Source: Massilia alkalitolerans DSM 17462 (GTDB lineage: Bacteria > Pseudomonadota > Gammaproteobacteria > Burkholderiales > Burkholderiaceae_D). Taken from it: 64,000 nt of DNA. The notes below the pieces were generated by a model, which was not told where the DNA came from, did no database searches, and was given only the letters and a program-made list of their open reading frames with translations. A program made the translations under genes and the position numbers. Location of the stretch: contig NZ_ATYR01000001.1 in the NCBI RefSeq assembly GCF_000427785.1, positions 149 to 64,148 of the forward strand. The letters are read 5' to 3'. Below are positions 35,783-45,144 of this stretch, piece after piece (position 1 is the first letter of the stretch; every line of letters begins with the position of its first letter).

Positions 35783-38167
35783 TCAGCCTTCGAGCAGGCG
35801 CGCGGCAAGCTGCTGCGGGCTCAAGCCGCTACTTAGCGCCTGCATCTGGCGCTCGCGTTCCAGGTTGCGTTCGAGCTGCAGCTTGCCGGATTGGTACTGG
35901 CGCGGCCAGGCCGCGCCGGTATAGCCGATGCGCGCCGCTTCGTTCAGCGTCCAGGCCGGATTGGCCAGGTGTGGCCGCGCGACGGCGCACAGGTCGGCGC
36001 GGCCGGCCGAGACGATGCCGTTGACGTGGTCCGCCTCGTAGATCGAGCCGACCGCGATGGTGGGAATGCCGGCCTCGTTGCGGATGCGGTCCGCGAACGG
36101 CGCCTGGAACATCCGCCCATACACGGGCTTTTCTTCCTTGCTGACCTGGCCCGACGAGCAATCGATCATGTCGGCGCCAAGCGCCTTGAACAGGCGCGCG
36201 ATCGCCACCGCATCGTCGGGCGTGATGCCGCCTTCGACCCAGTCGTGGGCCGACAGGCGTACGCTGATCGGCTTCTCGGCGGGCCAGGCGGCCCGGATCG
36301 CGGCGAATACCTCGAGCGGATAGCGGCAGCGGTTTTCCAGGCTGCCGCCATAGGCGTCCTGGCGGCGGTTGGTCAGCGGCGAGATAAAACTCGACAGCAG
36401 GTAGCCGTGGGCGCAGTGCAGCTCCAGCCAGTCGAAGCCCGCCTCATGCGCCGCCCGGGTGGCGCGCACGAAGTCGCGCTTGATGCGTTCCAGGTCCTCA
36501 GGCGTGGCTTCGCGCGCCAGCTGCGACACCCCTTTCAGGTACTGCTGGGGAGAGCTCGAGACCAGCGGCCAGTTGCCCTCCTCGAGCGGCAGGTCGATCC
36601 CGTCCCACATCGGACGGGTCGAGCCCTTGGCGCCCGCGTGGCCCAGCTGCACGCCGATCTTCGCGTCGGACTGCGCGTGCACGAAGTCGACGATGCGCTT
36701 CCAGGCCGCCGTGTGTTCCTCCGTGTACAGGCCGGGGCAGCCGGGCGTGATGCGCGCGTCGCTCGAGACGCAGGTCATTTCCGCCATCACCAGCGCCGCG
36801 CCACCGAGGGCGCGCGCGCCCAGGTGGGCCAGGTGGAAGTCGCCCACCGCGCCGTCCACGGCCGAGTACTGGGCCATCGGCGAGACGATCACGCGGTTCT
36901 TCAGCAGCACGCCGCGCGCTTTATAAGGCGTGAACATCGGCGGCGTGAAGCCGCCTGGCGCCGGCACCCCGGCCTGCGCCGCCGCCCGATCGGCGAACCA
37001 GCGCTCGAAGCCAGACACGTAGGCAGGGTCGCGCAGGCGCAGGTTTTCGTGCGACAGGCGCTGGCTGCGCGTGAGCAGCGAATAGGCGAACTGCTCGGCC
37101 TCCATCGCCGTATAGCGCTTGACGTTCTCGAACCATTCCATTGAATTGCGCGCCGCGCTCTGCAGCTTGAGCACCTCGACCCGGCGCGCTTCCTCGTAGG
37201 CGCCCAGGGCCTGTTCCATGGACACGGCAGGGTCGTCGAGGCAGCGCGCCAGCTCGATCGCGTCTTCCAGCGCCAGCTTGGTGCCGGAGCCGATCGAGAA
37301 GTGCGCGGTATGGGCCGCGTCGCCCATCAGGACCACGGGCACGCGGCGCCCGTCGATGTCATGGAAGTAGACCCAGCGGCGGCAGGCGATGCGCGGGAAG
37401 CGGATCCACATGCCGGAGCCGCGCAGGTGGGCCGCATTCGCCATCAGCGGCTGGCCGTCGAGGTAGCGGGCGAACAGGCGCTCGCAGAAGGCCAGCGCTT
37501 CCTGCTGGCCCATCGCTTCCAGGCCGGCGGCCTGCCAGGTCTCCTCGGGTGTCTCCACGATAAATGTCGACGTGTCGCCGTCGTACTGGTAGGCGTGGGC
37601 CTGGAACCAGCCGTGTTCGGTCTCTTCGAAGGCGAAGGTGAAGGCGTCGAAGCGCTTGCGCGTGCCGAGCCAGACGAAGCGGCAATGGCGCCGTTCGACC
37701 TCGGGCTGGAATACGTCCGCATAGCGCTTGCGTATCGCACTGTTGACGCCGTCGCAGGCGACGACCAGGTCGGCCTGGTACGCGCGCGCCAGCTCGGCGT
37801 CGTCGCGCACCTCATGCTCGAACTCCAACTGCACGCCCAGCGCCCCGCAGCGCTCCTGCAGGATGTTCAGCAGGCGCCTGCGTCCGATGCCGCAGAAGCC
37901 GTGCCCGCCGGACGTGACGCTGCGTCCCTTGAAGTGGACGTCGATTGCGTCCCAGTGGTTGAAGGACTGCAGGATGGCGCGTGCGCTGTCCTCGTCGGCC
38001 CCGGCCAGGTGACCGAGCGTCTGGTCGGAAAACACCACGCCCCAGCCGAAGGTGTCGCTGGCGCGGTTGCGTTCGACGACGGTGACGGCGTAGTCCGGGT
38101 GGCGCTTTTTCATCAGGAGGCCGAAATACAAACCGGCCGGACCGCCGCCCACGCACACAATGTTCAT
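35783..38167 (-). CDS. FAD monooxygenase fused to Old Yellow Enzyme-like reductase (2-aminobenzoyl-/salicylyl-CoA type)
   Basis: A 794-residue fusion. Residues 1-390 form a class A flavin monooxygenase: FAD loop [33 protein letters not shown], and [18 protein letters not shown]. From about residue 410 to the end it is an Old Yellow Enzyme-type barrel: [50 protein letters not shown], and [16 protein letters not shown]. The same domain order defines 2-aminobenzoyl-CoA monooxygenase/reductase of aerobic anthranilate breakdown, and the annotated salicylyl-CoA 5-hydroxylases. It should hydroxylate and partly reduce an aromatic CoA thioester. The ATG at 38167 has GGGAG upstream. It heads the operon. 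No aryl-CoA ligase is next to it. Confidence 0.9.
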   Translation of the reverse strand: MNIVCVGGGPAGLYFGLLMKKRHPDYAVTVVERNRASDTFGWGVVFSDQTLGHLAGADEDSARAILQSFNHWDAIDVHFKGRSVTSGGHGFCGIGRRRLLNILQERCGALGVQLEFEHEVRDDAELARAYQADLVVACDGVNSAIRKRYADVFQPEVERRHCRFVWLGTRKRFDAFTFAFEETEHGWFQAHAYQYDGDTSTFIVETPEETWQAAGLEAMGQQEALAFCERLFARYLDGQPLMANAAHLRGSGMWIRFPRIACRRWVYFHDIDGRRVPVVLMGDAAHTAHFSIGSGTKLALEDAIELARCLDDPAVSMEQALGAYEEARRVEVLKLQSAARNSMEWFENVKRYTAMEAEQFAYSLLTRSQRLSHENLRLRDPAYVSGFERWFADRAAAQAGVPAPGGFTPPMFTPYKARGVLLKNRVIVSPMAQYSAVDGAVGDFHLAHLGARALGGAALVMAEMTCVSSDARITPGCPGLYTEEHTAAWKRIVDFVHAQSDAKIGVQLGHAGAKGSTRPMWDGIDLPLEEGNWPLVSSSPQQYLKGVSQLAREATPEDLERIKRDFVRATRAAHEAGFDWLELHCAHGYLLSSFISPLTNRRQDAYGGSLENRCRYPLEVFAAIRAAWPAEKPISVRLSAHDWVEGGITPDDAVAIARLFKALGADMIDCSSGQVSKEEKPVYGRMFQAPFADRIRNEAGIPTIAVGSIYEADHVNGIVSAGRADLCAVARPHLANPAWTLNEAARIGYTGAAWPRQYQSGKLQLERNLERERQMQALSSGLSPQQLAARLLEG

Positions 38168-38266
38168 TCCCGCTCCCACTCTGGTGTTGCCGACATCTTA
38201 CATGGGCACATGCTTTAAGTGTCAAGCAATGTTGAGGGGCAGCTTGGAAGCGGTATATCCGACAGC

Positions 38267-38310
38267 ATTGTTTTAGTACAATATAGAAACGCCTGCACCT
38301 TATTGGTGCA
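38267..38310. promoter_or_regulatory. Two perfect dyads between the monooxygenase operon and the hybrid kinase
   Basis: ATTGT-N6-ACAAT occupies 38267-38282. TGCACC-N5-GGTGCA occupies 38294-38310, and its last base is the A of the kinase ATG. The first resembles a MarR- or TetR-type operator and is about 100 bp upstream of the divergent monooxygenase start. The second could form a hairpin over the kinase start. No dedicated regulator gene is adjacent. Confidence 0.4.
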
Positions 38311-40577
38311 TGGGCAACCGCACGCTCACCGAGATGTTGATGAATCCTTTGCTCCAGCGCCTACGCCTGAACAGCCTGCGCAGCCGCCTGATGCTGCTGG
38401 TCGCTCTGGCGATCACCCCCATCGCCATCATGACGGTGCTGGGGGGCGTGCGCGAACGCGAGGCGGCGATCCGCGCCTCCGAAGAGAATCTGCAGCGCCT
38501 GACCGGCATGGCTGCCGCCAACGAAGCCCAGTCGCTCGACCGCGCGCGCCAGATCCTGGTGGACCTGGTCAGCGTGCCGGACCTGATGGGCCCGACCGAG
38601 CGCTGCAACGCCCTGCTGGCCGATGTCCTCGACCGTAACGAAGGTTACGCCAATTTCGGCCTCATCCAGCTGGGCGGCGAAGTGACCTGCAGCGCGGTGC
38701 CGATGCTGCATCCGGTAAACCTGGGCGACCGCAGCCACTTCCGGCGCGCCATCGCCGAACGCCGCTTCATCGCCGGCGACTATGTGTTCGGCCGGGTGAT
38801 CCGCCGCCATACGATCAACCTCACCTACCCAGTCACCAACCGCAGCGGCCGCGTGGTGGCCGTGGTGTTCTCGGCCATGGACCTGGCCGGGCTCGACACC
38901 TTCGTCAACGAAATCAACCTGCCGGCCGGCTCGATCCTGGAGACGGCCGACGCCAACGGCTTGCTGATCTCGCGCCGGCCCGATCCGGAGCGCTGGTTCG
39001 GCAAGAAGATCAGCGCCCCCCTGCTCGCCGCCATGCGCGACCCGGCGCTGCGCCCGGTGCTGCTGCGCGGCGACGACGGCATCGAGCGCCTGCATGCCTT
39101 TGCCCGCGTGGGCGGACCCTCGCTGTCGGAATACACGGTGACCATCGGCGTGCCGGTCGAAACCATCACCGCGGCGGCGCGCGAGGCCCAGCTGATGTCG
39201 CTACTGGGCCTGGGCGTGACCACCATGCTGGCCCTGCTGGCGGCCTGGCTGGCCGGCGACATCCTGATCGTGCAGCGGGTGCGCAAGCTGATGGACACCG
39301 CGCGCCGCATCGCCGCCGGCGAGCTGCAGGCGCGTTCCGGCATCAGCTACGGCAACGAGGAGATCGGCCGCCTGGCGGCCGCCCTCGACGAGATGGCGGC
39401 CGCCCTGCAGGCCAAGGAGGCGGCGCGTAGCCAGGCCGAGCGCGAACTGCGCGCGGCCGACCAGCGCAAGGACGAATTCCTGGCGATGCTGGCCCACGAG
39501 CTGCGCAACCCGCTGGCGCCGATCAGCACCGGCGCCCACCTGCTCAAGCTACTCCATTCGGACAACGCCCAGATCACCCAGACCTGCGCCATCATCGCGC
39601 GCCAGGTCGAGCACATGACCAGCCTGGTGGACGACCTGCTGGACGTCTCGCGCGTCACGCGCGGCCTGGTCTCGCTGTCGACCGGGGTGCTGGACCTGCG
39701 CAAGGTAGTGGACGACGCGGCCGAACAGATCCGCCCCTTGATTTCGGCGCGGCGCCACAAGGTGGTGCTCGACCTGCCGAGCGAGCCGGTGCAGGTGAAA
39801 GGCGACCACAAGCGCCTGGTGCAGGTGGTGGCCAACCTGCTGGGCAACGCCACCAAGTACACGCCAGAGGGCGGCCATATCACGCTGCGCCTGCTTGACG
39901 CCGACGACAGCTGGGTGCTCACCGTCACCGACGACGGCATCGGCATGGAGCCGGCGCTGGTGGACCGCGTGTTCGACCTGTTCACCCAGGCCGAGCGCAC
40001 CCCGGACCGCTCGCAGGGCGGCCTGGGCCTGGGCCTGGCGCTGGCGCGCAGCCTGGTCGAGCTGCACGGCGGCAGCGTCAGCGCGGCCAGCCCGGGACTC
40101 GGCAAGGGCAGCACCTTCACCGTGCACCTGCCGCGCTACGGGCAGGAATCCGAAGTGCAGGTACTCGATGCGGTCCGCCATGCCGCCTCTGCCCAGGCGC
40201 CGCTGCGCGTGCTGGTGGTGGACGACAACCTGGATGCCGCCCATACCCTCAACCTGTTCCTGGCCTCCAGCGGGCACCGGGTCGAGATCGCCTACAACGC
40301 CCTCGACGCGATCGAGGTGGCGAAGGTGTTCTCGCCCCAGGTCTGCCTGCTCGACATCGGCCTGCCGGACATGGACGGCAACGAACTGGCGCGCCACCTG
40401 CGCCGCCTGCCGCAGACAAGCGGCGCCATGCTGGTCGCGGCCACCGGCTACGGCCGCCAGCAGGACCGCGATGCCGCCCGCGACGCGGGTTTCGACCATT
40501 ACATGGTCAAGCCGGTCAATACGGTGCAGCTGAGCGATCTGCTGGCCTCGGCCGGCGCCGCCCCGGCTACCAGCTGA
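38310..40577 (+). CDS. Membrane hybrid histidine kinase: PDC sensor, HAMP, HisKA, receiver
   Basis: A 755-residue kinase. Membrane segment 1 (LMLLVALAITPIAIMTVLG) and segment 2 (LGLGVTTMLALLAAWLAG) enclose a periplasmic Cache-like sensor (LGDRSHFRRAIAERRFIAGD, TINLTYPVTNRSGRVVAVVF). HAMP follows (RRIAAGELQARSG), then HisKA with His396 in FLAMLAHELRNPLAP, HATPase (NLLGNATKYTPEGG, GLGLGLALARSLV) and a receiver with Asp682 in CLLDIGLPDMDGN. Starts at 38334 and 38340 are also possible, because the first ATG lies at the edge of a hairpin. It is divergent from the aromatic-degradation operon; a sensing link is speculative. Confidence 0.9.
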   Translation: MGNRTLTEMLMNPLLQRLRLNSLRSRLMLLVALAITPIAIMTVLGGVREREAAIRASEENLQRLTGMAAANEAQSLDRARQILVDLVSVPDLMGPTERCNALLADVLDRNEGYANFGLIQLGGEVTCSAVPMLHPVNLGDRSHFRRAIAERRFIAGDYVFGRVIRRHTINLTYPVTNRSGRVVAVVFSAMDLAGLDTFVNEINLPAGSILETADANGLLISRRPDPERWFGKKISAPLLAAMRDPALRPVLLRGDDGIERLHAFARVGGPSLSEYTVTIGVPVETITAAAREAQLMSLLGLGVTTMLALLAAWLAGDILIVQRVRKLMDTARRIAAGELQARSGISYGNEEIGRLAAALDEMAAALQAKEAARSQAERELRAADQRKDEFLAMLAHELRNPLAPISTGAHLLKLLHSDNAQITQTCAIIARQVEHMTSLVDDLLDVSRVTRGLVSLSTGVLDLRKVVDDAAEQIRPLISARRHKVVLDLPSEPVQVKGDHKRLVQVVANLLGNATKYTPEGGHITLRLLDADDSWVLTVTDDGIGMEPALVDRVFDLFTQAERTPDRSQGGLGLGLALARSLVELHGGSVSAASPGLGKGSTFTVHLPRYGQESEVQVLDAVRHAASAQAPLRVLVVDDNLDAAHTLNLFLASSGHRVEIAYNALDAIEVAKVFSPQVCLLDIGLPDMDGNELARHLRRLPQTSGAMLVAATGYGRQQDRDAARDAGFDHYMVKPVNTVQLSDLLASAGAAPATS

Positions 40578-40657
40578 GGCAACAAGCCATACCCCCCTGG
40601 GCGACGCCGCCCCGGCAGCGCTTCGCATATCATCGGGTTTTACATTGAGGGGCGCGC

Positions 40658-42316
40658 ATGGGTGAAGTCGGGGTTGTGCTGGCCATGCTGGTGGCGGTGG
40701 TGGCGAGCGGCTACCTGGTACGGGTGCTGCCGGTCGCCCTTCCCCTGCCCCTGGTCCAGATCGGACTGGGCGTCCTCATCGCCAGCATGGGCTGGCATCC
40801 GGTGCGGCTCGATCCACACACCTTCTTCATCCTGTTCCTGCCGCCGCTGCTGTTCCTGGACGGCTGGCGCATCCCCAAGGTCGGGCTGTTCCGCGACAAG
40901 AACGTGATCCTGGAACTCGCGCTCGGCCTGGTGCTGTTCACGGTGGTCGGCGCCGGCTTCCTGATCCACTGGCTGATCCCCGAACTGCCGCTGGCCGTGT
41001 CCTTCGCGCTGGCCGCCATCCTGGCGCCGACCGATCCGGTGGCGGTCGGCTCGATCGCGGCGCGGGTGCCGATCCCGCCGCGCCTGATGCACATCCTGGA
41101 AGGCGAATCCCTGCTCAACGATGCCAGCGGCCTGGTGTGCTTCCGCTTCGCGGTGGCGGCCGCCCTCACCGGGACCTTCTCGCTGTCGAACGCCGCGCTC
41201 ACCTTCCTGTGGGTGGCGCTGGCCGGCATCGCCTCGGGCGTGCTGGTGACGCTGGCCATGGGCGGCCTGCAGCGCCTGCTGGCCAAGCGCTTCGGCGAGG
41301 AGCCCGGCGCCCCGATCCTGCTCAACCTGCTGCTGCCCTTCGGCGCCTACCTGGTGGCCGAGCACATCGGCGCTTCGGGCATCCTGGCTGCGGTCGCCGC
41401 CGGCGTCACGATGAGCTACGTGGAGCTCAGCGGACGGGCACTGGCCACTACCCGGGTGCGCCGTAACGTGGTCTGGGATACCGTGCAGTTCGCACTGAAC
41501 GGCGTGATGTTCGTGCTGCTGGGCGAACAGTTGCCCGCGATTGTGCAAAATGCCGTGCGCGCCGCGGCAAACGGCCCGGACCTGGCGGTGCCGCGCGACT
41601 TCTGGTGGCTGGCGGGGCATGCGCTGGCGATCAGCTTCGGACTGATCGTGCTGCGCCTGGTGTGGGTCTGGGTCTCGCTGCGGCTGTCCATGGCGGCGGC
41701 GCGGCGCCAGGGGCGTGCCGGTATCATGCCGCGCAAGCGCCTGATCCTGGCCACCTCGCTGGCCGGGGTGCGCGGCGCCATCACCCTGGCGGGCATCCTC
41801 ACCCTGCCGCTGGCGCTGCCGGGGGGCGAACCCTTCCCGGGACGCGACCTGGCGGTGTTCCTGGCCAGCGCCGTCATCGTCATTTCGCTGGTGGTGGCCA
41901 GCATCGGCCTGCCGCGCGTGCTGCACGGGCTGGAACTGCCGCCGGAAACCACGCTCGATGCCGAGGAGGACCAGGCGCGCGAGGCGGCCGCGCTGGCGGC
42001 GCTGGGCGCCATCGACAGCGCCGGCCCTCCCCATCCCTTCGACGAGAAGGATGCCGACATCCACGCCAGCGCCGCCGAGCAGGTGCGCGGCATGTACCAG
42101 CACCGGCTCGGCGGGGCCGGCGACAGCCACCATCCGGGCCGGGCGCGGGTGGCCGAGGAAGCGGAACGCCACTACCGGCTGGCCGCGCTGGCGGCGGAGA
42201 GAAAGGTGCTGCTGCGGATGGCGCGCAACGGGCAGATTTCCGACGAGACAGCGCGCCGCCTGGTGCGCGAGATCGACCTGGTCGAGGCGCGCTACCAGCC
42301 CACCCGCCAGCACTAG
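40658..42316 (+). CDS. CPA1-family Na+/H+ antiporter
   Basis: A 552-residue membrane protein with about 11 to 12 hydrophobic segments over the first ~420 residues and a soluble tail. The NhaP-type motifs are PPLLFLDGWRIP, LAAILAPTDPVAVGSIA with the ion-site Asp, EGESLLNDASGLV, and the late SLAGVRGAITLAGI. The ~130-residue tail is Ala/Glu/His-rich, resembles YjcE-like cytoplasmic extensions and probably senses pH or nucleotides. It should exchange Na+ or K+ for protons. It stands alone, 80 bp after the kinase. Confidence 0.93.
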   Translation: MGEVGVVLAMLVAVVASGYLVRVLPVALPLPLVQIGLGVLIASMGWHPVRLDPHTFFILFLPPLLFLDGWRIPKVGLFRDKNVILELALGLVLFTVVGAGFLIHWLIPELPLAVSFALAAILAPTDPVAVGSIAARVPIPPRLMHILEGESLLNDASGLVCFRFAVAAALTGTFSLSNAALTFLWVALAGIASGVLVTLAMGGLQRLLAKRFGEEPGAPILLNLLLPFGAYLVAEHIGASGILAAVAAGVTMSYVELSGRALATTRVRRNVVWDTVQFALNGVMFVLLGEQLPAIVQNAVRAAANGPDLAVPRDFWWLAGHALAISFGLIVLRLVWVWVSLRLSMAAARRQGRAGIMPRKRLILATSLAGVRGAITLAGILTLPLALPGGEPFPGRDLAVFLASAVIVISLVVASIGLPRVLHGLELPPETTLDAEEDQAREAAALAALGAIDSAGPPHPFDEKDADIHASAAEQVRGMYQHRLGGAGDSHHPGRARVAEEAERHYRLAALAAERKVLLRMARNGQISDETARRLVREIDLVEARYQPTRQH

Positions 42317-42391
42317 CACTACGTTAGCTCCCGTACGGCGCGGGTGCCGGCTTCGGCGTAGGATCGGGCAACCAGACTGGAAGGAAGCCCC

Positions 42392-43582
42392 ATGCACAGC
42401 GAAGAAAACGGCAGCGCCGACAACCCGCTCAGCGATCCACCCGCGGCCGCGAAAGCCGTCGGCCTGCGCTACGTCCACGACGACCGCCCCGGCATCCGGC
42501 GCGAAAAGTCCGGCGACGGATTCCGCTACCTCGACGCCGGCGGCGACCCGCTCACCGACGCAGCAAGCCTTGCCCGCATCAAGTCGCTGGTGATTCCGCC
42601 GGCCTGGACGGATGTGTGGATCTGCCCGCAGGCCAACGGCCACCTGCAGGCCACCGGCCGCGACGCCAGGGGCCGCAAGCAGTACCGCTACCACCCGAAG
42701 TGGCGCGCCGTGCGCGACGAGGTGAAATACGAGCGCATGCTGAACTTCGGCCAGGCCTTGCCAGCTATCCGCAAGGAAGTCGACCGCGCCCTGTCCCTGC
42801 CCGGCATGCCGCGCGAGAAAATGCTGGCCACAATCGTCTACCTGCTCGAGGCGACCATGATGCGCGTCGGCAACGAGGAATATGCGCGCACCAACAAGTC
42901 GTTCGGCCTTACCACGCTACGCAACCGCCACGTCAAGGTCGACGGCAGCGACGTCGAGTTCCGCTTCCGCGGCAAGAGCGGCGTCTACCACAAGGTGCAG
43001 GTGCACGACCGCCGGGTGGCCCGCATCATCCGGCGCTCGCGCGACCTGCCTGGCCAGGAACTGTTCCAGTACGTGGACGACGCGGGCGAAACCCACAGCA
43101 TCGACTCCAGCGACGTCAACGACTACCTGCGCTCGATCACCGGCGAGGACTACACCGCCAAGGATTTCCGCACCTGGTCGGGCACCGTGCTGGCCGCCCT
43201 GGCCCTGCAGGAGTTCGAGAAGTTCGATTCCGAGGCCCAGGCCAAGAAGAACATCGTGCGTGCGATCGAGTCGGTGGCCGAGAAGCTCGGCAATACACCC
43301 TCGGTCTGCCGCAAGTGCTACGTGCACCCGGTCGTGCTCGACGCCTACCTCGACGGCGCGGTGCTGGAAACCCTGCGCGAGCGCACCGAGCAGGAACTGA
43401 TGGAAGACCTGCACGCCCTGCAGCCGGAAGAAGCCGCGGTGCTGGCCATGCTGCAGCAGCGCCTGCGCCACGAACAGGAACAGGAGCAGAAGCGCGCCAC
43501 GGCCGTACCTGGAAAGACCGACAAACCCAAGCGCGCACCGCGCCGCCGCAGCGCGCCCCAAGCCATGAGAGGAGCAGCATGA
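42392..43582 (+). CDS. Type IB DNA topoisomerase (poxvirus-like)
   Basis: A 396-residue bacterial topoisomerase IB that relaxes supercoils without ATP. The N-terminal domain has LRYVHDDRPGIRREKSGDGF and the DNA-contact GRKQYRYHPKWR. The catalytic domain has MMRVGNEEYARTNKSFGLTT, the FRGKSGVYHKV loop with active-site Lys, ARIIRRSRDLPGQ, FRTWSGTVLAA and the nucleophile Tyr310 in CRKCYVHPVV. The Lys/Arg-rich tail may add DNA affinity. The stop overlaps the next start by 4 bp (ATGA). GGAAGGAAGCC precedes the ATG. Confidence 0.95.
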   Translation: MHSEENGSADNPLSDPPAAAKAVGLRYVHDDRPGIRREKSGDGFRYLDAGGDPLTDAASLARIKSLVIPPAWTDVWICPQANGHLQATGRDARGRKQYRYHPKWRAVRDEVKYERMLNFGQALPAIRKEVDRALSLPGMPREKMLATIVYLLEATMMRVGNEEYARTNKSFGLTTLRNRHVKVDGSDVEFRFRGKSGVYHKVQVHDRRVARIIRRSRDLPGQELFQYVDDAGETHSIDSSDVNDYLRSITGEDYTAKDFRTWSGTVLAALALQEFEKFDSEAQAKKNIVRAIESVAEKLGNTPSVCRKCYVHPVVLDAYLDGAVLETLRERTEQELMEDLHALQPEEAAVLAMLQQRLRHEQEQEQKRATAVPGKTDKPKRAPRRRSAPQAMRGAA

Positions 43583-44643
43583 AGGAGCAGTCAGGATGGT
43601 CGATCGAGCAGGTCGCGGCTTTCGAGCACCAGGTGACCGGCGTCTCGGTCTCCGAGAACAACCGGATCTTCGTGAATTTCCCGCGCTGGACCGAAGACAG
43701 CGCGCTGTCGGTGGCCGAAGTCGGCAAGGACGGCAGCCTGCGCCCCTACCCGGACGAGGAATGGAACGCCTGGCGCAACGCGCGCAAGGATGAACTGCCG
43801 CCCGACCGGCACTGGGTATGCGTGCAGAGCATCGTGGCCGACGGCCGCGGCAGCCTGTGGGTGCTGGATCCGGCCGCGCCTGCGCAGGCCCACCTGGTCT
43901 CCGGTGGCGCCAAGCTGGTGCAGATCGACCTGGCCACCGACCGGGTCAGCCGCAGCATCGCCTTCGACGAGGAGGCGGCCCCGCAGGGCTCCTACCTGAA
44001 CGACGTGCGCTTCTCGAACGACGGCAAACATGCCTTCATCACCGATTCGGGCGTGGTCGGGGCGATCCTGGTCGTCGATCTTGCCAGCGGCAAGACGGTG
44101 CGCCTGCTCGACGGCCATCCGTCCACCCAGATGAAGAAGGGGCTGAACGTGAAGGCCGACGGCAAGGAGCTGCGCCGGCCGGACGGGCGCGGCGTCGAAT
44201 TTTCGGCCGACGGCATCGCCTTGTCCGATGACGGCCAGTGGCTGTACTGGCAGGCGATCAAGGGCGATACCCTGTACCGCATCGCCACGTCAAGCCTGCT
44301 GGGTGCGGGCATGCAGGGGCAGGACGTGGGCGGCGAAGTCGAGGAGTTCGGCAAGAACGGCGTGTCGGACGGCCTCCTGATCCCGCGCGGGACCAACCGG
44401 ATGCTGCTCAGCGCCGTCGAGGACGATGCGGTGAAAGTGCGCGACCTCGACGCCGGGCCCGGCGGCCAGCCGGAGATCCTGGTGCAGGACAAGCGCCTGC
44501 GCTGGCCGGACACGTTTACCCAGGGCCCGGACGGCACCGTTTACGTGACCACCTCGCACATCCAGGATTCGGCCTTCTTCAAGCCGGATGCGCTGCCTGC
44601 CCTGCCGACCCAGCTATGGAAGCTGGTCGGCGGACAGTTCTAG
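43579..44643 (+). CDS. Major-royal-jelly/gluconolactonase-like beta-propeller protein
   Basis: A 354-residue six-bladed beta-propeller resembling the MRJP/yellow family. Matching segments are VTGVSVSENNRIFVNFPRW, WVCVQSIVADGRGSLWVLD, SYLNDVRFSNDGKHAFITDSG, GIALSDDGQWLYWQAIKGDT and RLRWPDTFTQGPDGTVYVT. No signal peptide is seen, unlike many homologues, so it may be cytoplasmic. GAGAGGAG lies 8 bases before the start and the gene is coupled to the topoisomerase. Function is unknown; lactonase or binding activity are guesses from the fold. Confidence 0.82.
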   Translation: MKEQSGWSIEQVAAFEHQVTGVSVSENNRIFVNFPRWTEDSALSVAEVGKDGSLRPYPDEEWNAWRNARKDELPPDRHWVCVQSIVADGRGSLWVLDPAAPAQAHLVSGGAKLVQIDLATDRVSRSIAFDEEAAPQGSYLNDVRFSNDGKHAFITDSGVVGAILVVDLASGKTVRLLDGHPSTQMKKGLNVKADGKELRRPDGRGVEFSADGIALSDDGQWLYWQAIKGDTLYRIATSSLLGAGMQGQDVGGEVEEFGKNGVSDGLLIPRGTNRMLLSAVEDDAVKVRDLDAGPGGQPEILVQDKRLRWPDTFTQGPDGTVYVTTSHIQDSAFFKPDALPALPTQLWKLVGGQF

Positions 44644-44646
44644 GAC

Positions 44647-45060
44647 CTATCTGATGTAGTAGCCGGAGACTTTCCAGCTGCCGTCAGGCTCGCGCATCGG
44701 CACCACGGTTTCGACGCCGGCCTTGTTGGCGAACTCGGTCTGGTACTGGATCACGACGTACTCGCCCGCGGGGGCGTTGGGAAGGCTCGTGGTGTGATGG
44801 GCGCGCAAGAAACTGCGCGAGCGCACGGCGCCATATGGCGCGCGCGTCTTGCGCATTGCTTCATTCCACTGCTGCTGCGTCACCAGGCTGCGAAAGCTCG
44901 CTGCGGTCCGGGACCAGCTGGCGGCATAGTCGCCTCCATCGACCAGGGGCAGCCAGGCTTCGGCCGCGACGGCGGCGGCCTGCGTCGACGTGGCGGATTC
45001 CTGCGCGATTGCAGGCTGCACGCATACTGCAAGGCTCAATACGGCGGCGGCAAACTTCAT
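44647..45060 (-). CDS. Secreted DUF4019 protein
   Basis: A 137-residue protein with a signal peptide (MKFAAAVLSLAVCVQPAIAQ). The mature part matches DUF4019: AAEAWLPLVDGGDYAASWSR, TQQQWNEAMRKTRAPYGAVRSR, and YVVIQYQTEFANKAGVETVV followed by GSWKVSGYYIR. The fold is probably cystatin- or NTF2-like, in the periplasm. Function is unknown. It is convergent with the propeller gene; the two stops are 3 bp apart. GGAGATCGCC before the ATG supports the start. Confidence 0.85.
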   Translation of the reverse strand: MKFAAAVLSLAVCVQPAIAQESATSTQAAAVAAEAWLPLVDGGDYAASWSRTAASFRSLVTQQQWNEAMRKTRAPYGAVRSRSFLRAHHTTSLPNAPAGEYVVIQYQTEFANKAGVETVVPMREPDGSWKVSGYYIR

Positions 45061-45144
45061 GGCGATCTCCGGTTGTGGCTGGTAGCGGTACCACCAGCTT
45101 ACCGGATCATCTTCGCAACAATGTCTCGCATTGTTGCATCTAGC

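Noticed and set aside
40640..42694. A 684-residue minus-strand open frame opposite the antiporter and topoisomerase
   Set aside because: It is Gln/Arg/His-rich and without domains. The plus strand has clear transport and topoisomerase motifs.
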